NCBI RefSeq assembly: GCF_011761945.1
Contig: NZ_JAASQV010000002.1
Span: 1,054,001-1,118,000, forward strand
Direction of reading: 5' to 3'
Length of the DNA stretch: 64,000 nucleotides
From: Sphingomonas leidyi
GTDB taxonomy: Bacteria; Pseudomonadota; Alphaproteobacteria; Sphingomonadales; Sphingomonadaceae
Each line of letters opens with the position of its first letter. Position 1 is the stretch's first letter. The notes beneath the pieces were generated by a model that was not told the DNA's origin, searched no databases, and saw only the letters and a program-made list of their open reading frames with translations. Of the stretch, positions 62,412-64,000 are shown one piece after another. The position numbers were made by a program, and so were the translations under genes.

Positions 62412-63917
62412 CTAGACCAGCACCAGCGCCACGGCCAGGATCGCCGCCCCGCCCAGCAGCGCGGCGGCGATCCAGCCCGTGCCCGCCCGGATCGCGGCGG
62501 CAGTCGCGGCGTCGTTCGGCGGCTCGGCCTCGATCCGCCGGATCGCGGCGCGCAGCAGCCGTGGCGCGTCATCGCCCAGCCCTGCCAGGGTCCAGGCCAG
62601 CATGCCGCCGCTCGCGGCCAGCCGCCCCGGCGCGAAGCGCGCCGCCACCAGCCGCGCCGCCGCCCGCCGGATCGCGCCGGACAGGTCGAAGCCCGGCGCG
62701 ATCCGCGCGAGCACGCCGTCCATCGTCACAAAGGCCTTGAACACCAGCAGCAGGTCCGGCGGCATCACCAGCCCTTCCTCGCGCAGCAGCCGCAGGAAAT
62801 CAGGCACCATCTCCGCCATCACGATGCGCCCGCCGCCATGGCGCTGGACGATCTGCTCGGCGGCGCGGTCGATGCGGCCACGCGGCACGCCATGCCCTTC
62901 GGACCAGAGCGCCAGCGTTTCCGCGAGCGCCCGCGGATTGCCCCAGGCCAGCGACGTGACGAAGCCCAGGAATTCCTCGCGCCGCCCCGGCCCGATATGG
63001 CCGATCGAGCCCAGGTCGAGCAGCGCCAGCCGGTTGCCGGGCAGGCAGAGCAGGTTGCCGGGGTGCGGATCGCCGTGGAAGCGGCCATGGACCAGCACCA
63101 TCTCGATGACGAGATCGGCGCCGAGTTCGGCGATCGCCTCCGGATCGATCCCGCGCGCCGCCAGCGCCTCGGCGGAAAGCGGCTTCACCCCCTCGACATA
63201 GTCCATCACCAGCAGGGTCTCGCTGGTCCACTCCCAATGGATGCCGGGCACCAGCACATCGGGCTGGCCGACCAGGTCCTCGCGGATGCGATCGGCGTTG
63301 CGGCCCTCCTGGGTGAAGTCCAGCTCCTCCAGCATCGCCTGGCGCAGCTGTCGCGCCAGCGCCACCGGCTCGAAGCGCCGCGCCTCGGCGCTGCTCCGCT
63401 CGACCAGCGCGGCCAGTTCGGCGATCAGCCGCATGTCCGCTTCCATCGCGCGGCGAATGCCGGGGCGGCGGACCTTGAGCACCACGTCGCGCCCATCCTT
63501 CAATCGGGCGCGGTGGACCTGCGCCATCGACGCGGCGGCGAGCGGCACCGGATCGAAATGCGCGAAGGCGGCCTCGGGCGGCTCGCCCAGCGCGTCCTCC
63601 ACTGCCGCGCGGATCGTCTCGAAGGCCAGCGTCGGCGCGTCGCTGTGGAGCTGCTCGAGCTCGGCGATCCATTCGGGCGGCAGCAGGTCGCCGCGCGTCG
63701 CGAGGATCTGGCCGATCTTCACGAAGCTCGGCCCCAGCGCCTCGAGCGCCAGCCGGGTGCGGCGCGGGAGCGGCAGCGCCCCCGCGTCCGCATCCGCGCC
63801 TTCGCCGGCGAAGCCCAGCCGGGCGAGCAGCACGCCCAGCCCGAAGCGCGCGGCCACGGCCGCGATCTCGCCCACCCGGTCGCGATCGCGGGCAGTGGTG
63901 GCAATCAGCTTGATCAT
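62412..63917 (-). CDS. ABC1/UbiB-family atypical kinase
   Basis: 501 residues: KxGQ motif in LGPSFVKIGQILATRGDLLP (about residue 68), Ala-rich loop PLAAASMAQVHRARLKDGRD, ion-pair Lys in VVLKVRRPG, catalytic loop HGRFHGDPHPGNLLCLPG and metal site LALLDLGSIGHIG. UbiB homologues support ubiquinone synthesis, probably by handling lipid intermediates. The usual DFG reads DLG here. Only one clear C-terminal TM (AALLGGAAILAVALVLV). ubiE and coaBC, frequent neighbours of ubiB, are not beside it, so a paralogue is possible. Confidence 0.9.
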   Translation of the reverse strand: MIKLIATTARDRDRVGEIAAVAARFGLGVLLARLGFAGEGADADAGALPLPRRTRLALEALGPSFVKIGQILATRGDLLPPEWIAELEQLHSDAPTLAFETIRAAVEDALGEPPEAAFAHFDPVPLAAASMAQVHRARLKDGRDVVLKVRRPGIRRAMEADMRLIAELAALVERSSAEARRFEPVALARQLRQAMLEELDFTQEGRNADRIREDLVGQPDVLVPGIHWEWTSETLLVMDYVEGVKPLSAEALAARGIDPEAIAELGADLVIEMVLVHGRFHGDPHPGNLLCLPGNRLALLDLGSIGHIGPGRREEFLGFVTSLAWGNPRALAETLALWSEGHGVPRGRIDRAAEQIVQRHGGGRIVMAEMVPDFLRLLREEGLVMPPDLLLVFKAFVTMDGVLARIAPGFDLSGAIRRAAARLVAARFAPGRLAASGGMLAWTLAGLGDDAPRLLRAAIRRIEAEPPNDAATAAAIRAGTGWIAAALLGGAAILAVALVLV

Positions 63918-63954
63918 GCGGCGCCAACGCGGGCCCGGGGCGAACGCTCCCGCG

Positions 63955-64000
63955 TCAACCGGCGCGGCGCTCCAGCGCGAGCAGATATTCCTTGGCGTCC
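63955..64000 (-). CDS. 3' end of an unidentified gene (partial)
   Basis: The last 14 codons of a minus-strand reading frame, ending DAKEYLLALERRAG then stop, run off the window. Codon use is ordinary for this genome and it stands 38 bp before the ABC1 kinase start, as expected for an operon partner. Too short to identify. Confidence 0.4.
   Translation of the reverse strand, partial: DAKEYLLALERRAG

Overview
The window reads as chromosomal DNA of a sphingomonad (Alphaproteobacteria, Sphingomonas-like; inferred, no rRNA or core marker tree available). Grounds: very high GC with strong GC3 bias, many ATGA/GTGA stop-start overlaps, alphaproteobacterial families (EipA/DUF1134, DUF6456, DUF983, DUF2793), the ctaC-ctaD / ctaB-coxF-ctaG-ctaE oxidase set and the pyrE-pdxJ-acpS-lepB order.

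Layout. 1-9.1 kb: housekeeping genes (DUF6456, DUF2339 membrane protein, GST, a DapF-type epimerase, SRPBCC protein, dihydroorotase, YgfZ) and an OmpA-type porin. 9.2-22.5 kb, all on the minus strand: a phage head-tail cluster in the order of a gene transfer agent (GTA): portal, DUF6127, protease, capsid, connector genes, tail tube, chaperones, tape measure, tail spike, DUF2460, DUF2163, NlpC/P60, tip protein, DUF2793. No terminase, integrase, repressor or lysis gene is beside it. 22.9-34 kb: EipA, tRNA-Ser(GCU), and a sugar-catabolism block (FadR-type regulator, ketoglutarate-semialdehyde-type dehydrogenase, aldose epimerase, family 3 beta-glucosidase), then a betaine-type ABC importer and an SDR. 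34-37.6 kb: pterin dehydratase, small zincin, CcmA/CcmB haem exporter, an rRNA methyltransferase and unknowns. 37.8-48.5 kb (minus): cytochrome c oxidase genes and assembly factors running into thrC, split in the middle by a two-domain retropepsin-like protein and a lone phage-type tail spike. 48.7-55.1 kb (plus): tightly coupled pyrE-pdxJ-acpS-lepB-AI2E transporter-maiA-TonB receptor. 55.1-60.6 kb: a small glycan locus (two GT4 enzymes, an unrecognised integral membrane protein, DUF2141, a GT39-like enzyme). 60.7-64 kb: a PhoD phosphatase, an ABC1/UbiB-like kinase and the 3' end of one more gene.

The strongest leads are (i) the GTA-like cluster without an adjacent terminase, with a TIM-barrel-like domain apparently fused to the DUF2460 protein instead of the tip protein, and with a spike gene that looks like a separate inserted unit; and (ii) a second spike gene 20 kb away inside the oxidase genes, bracketed by related hairpins. 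Together they suggest a particle whose receptor-binding genes are modular and dispersed; this is inference. No CRISPR array, insertion sequence or rRNA gene was seen.
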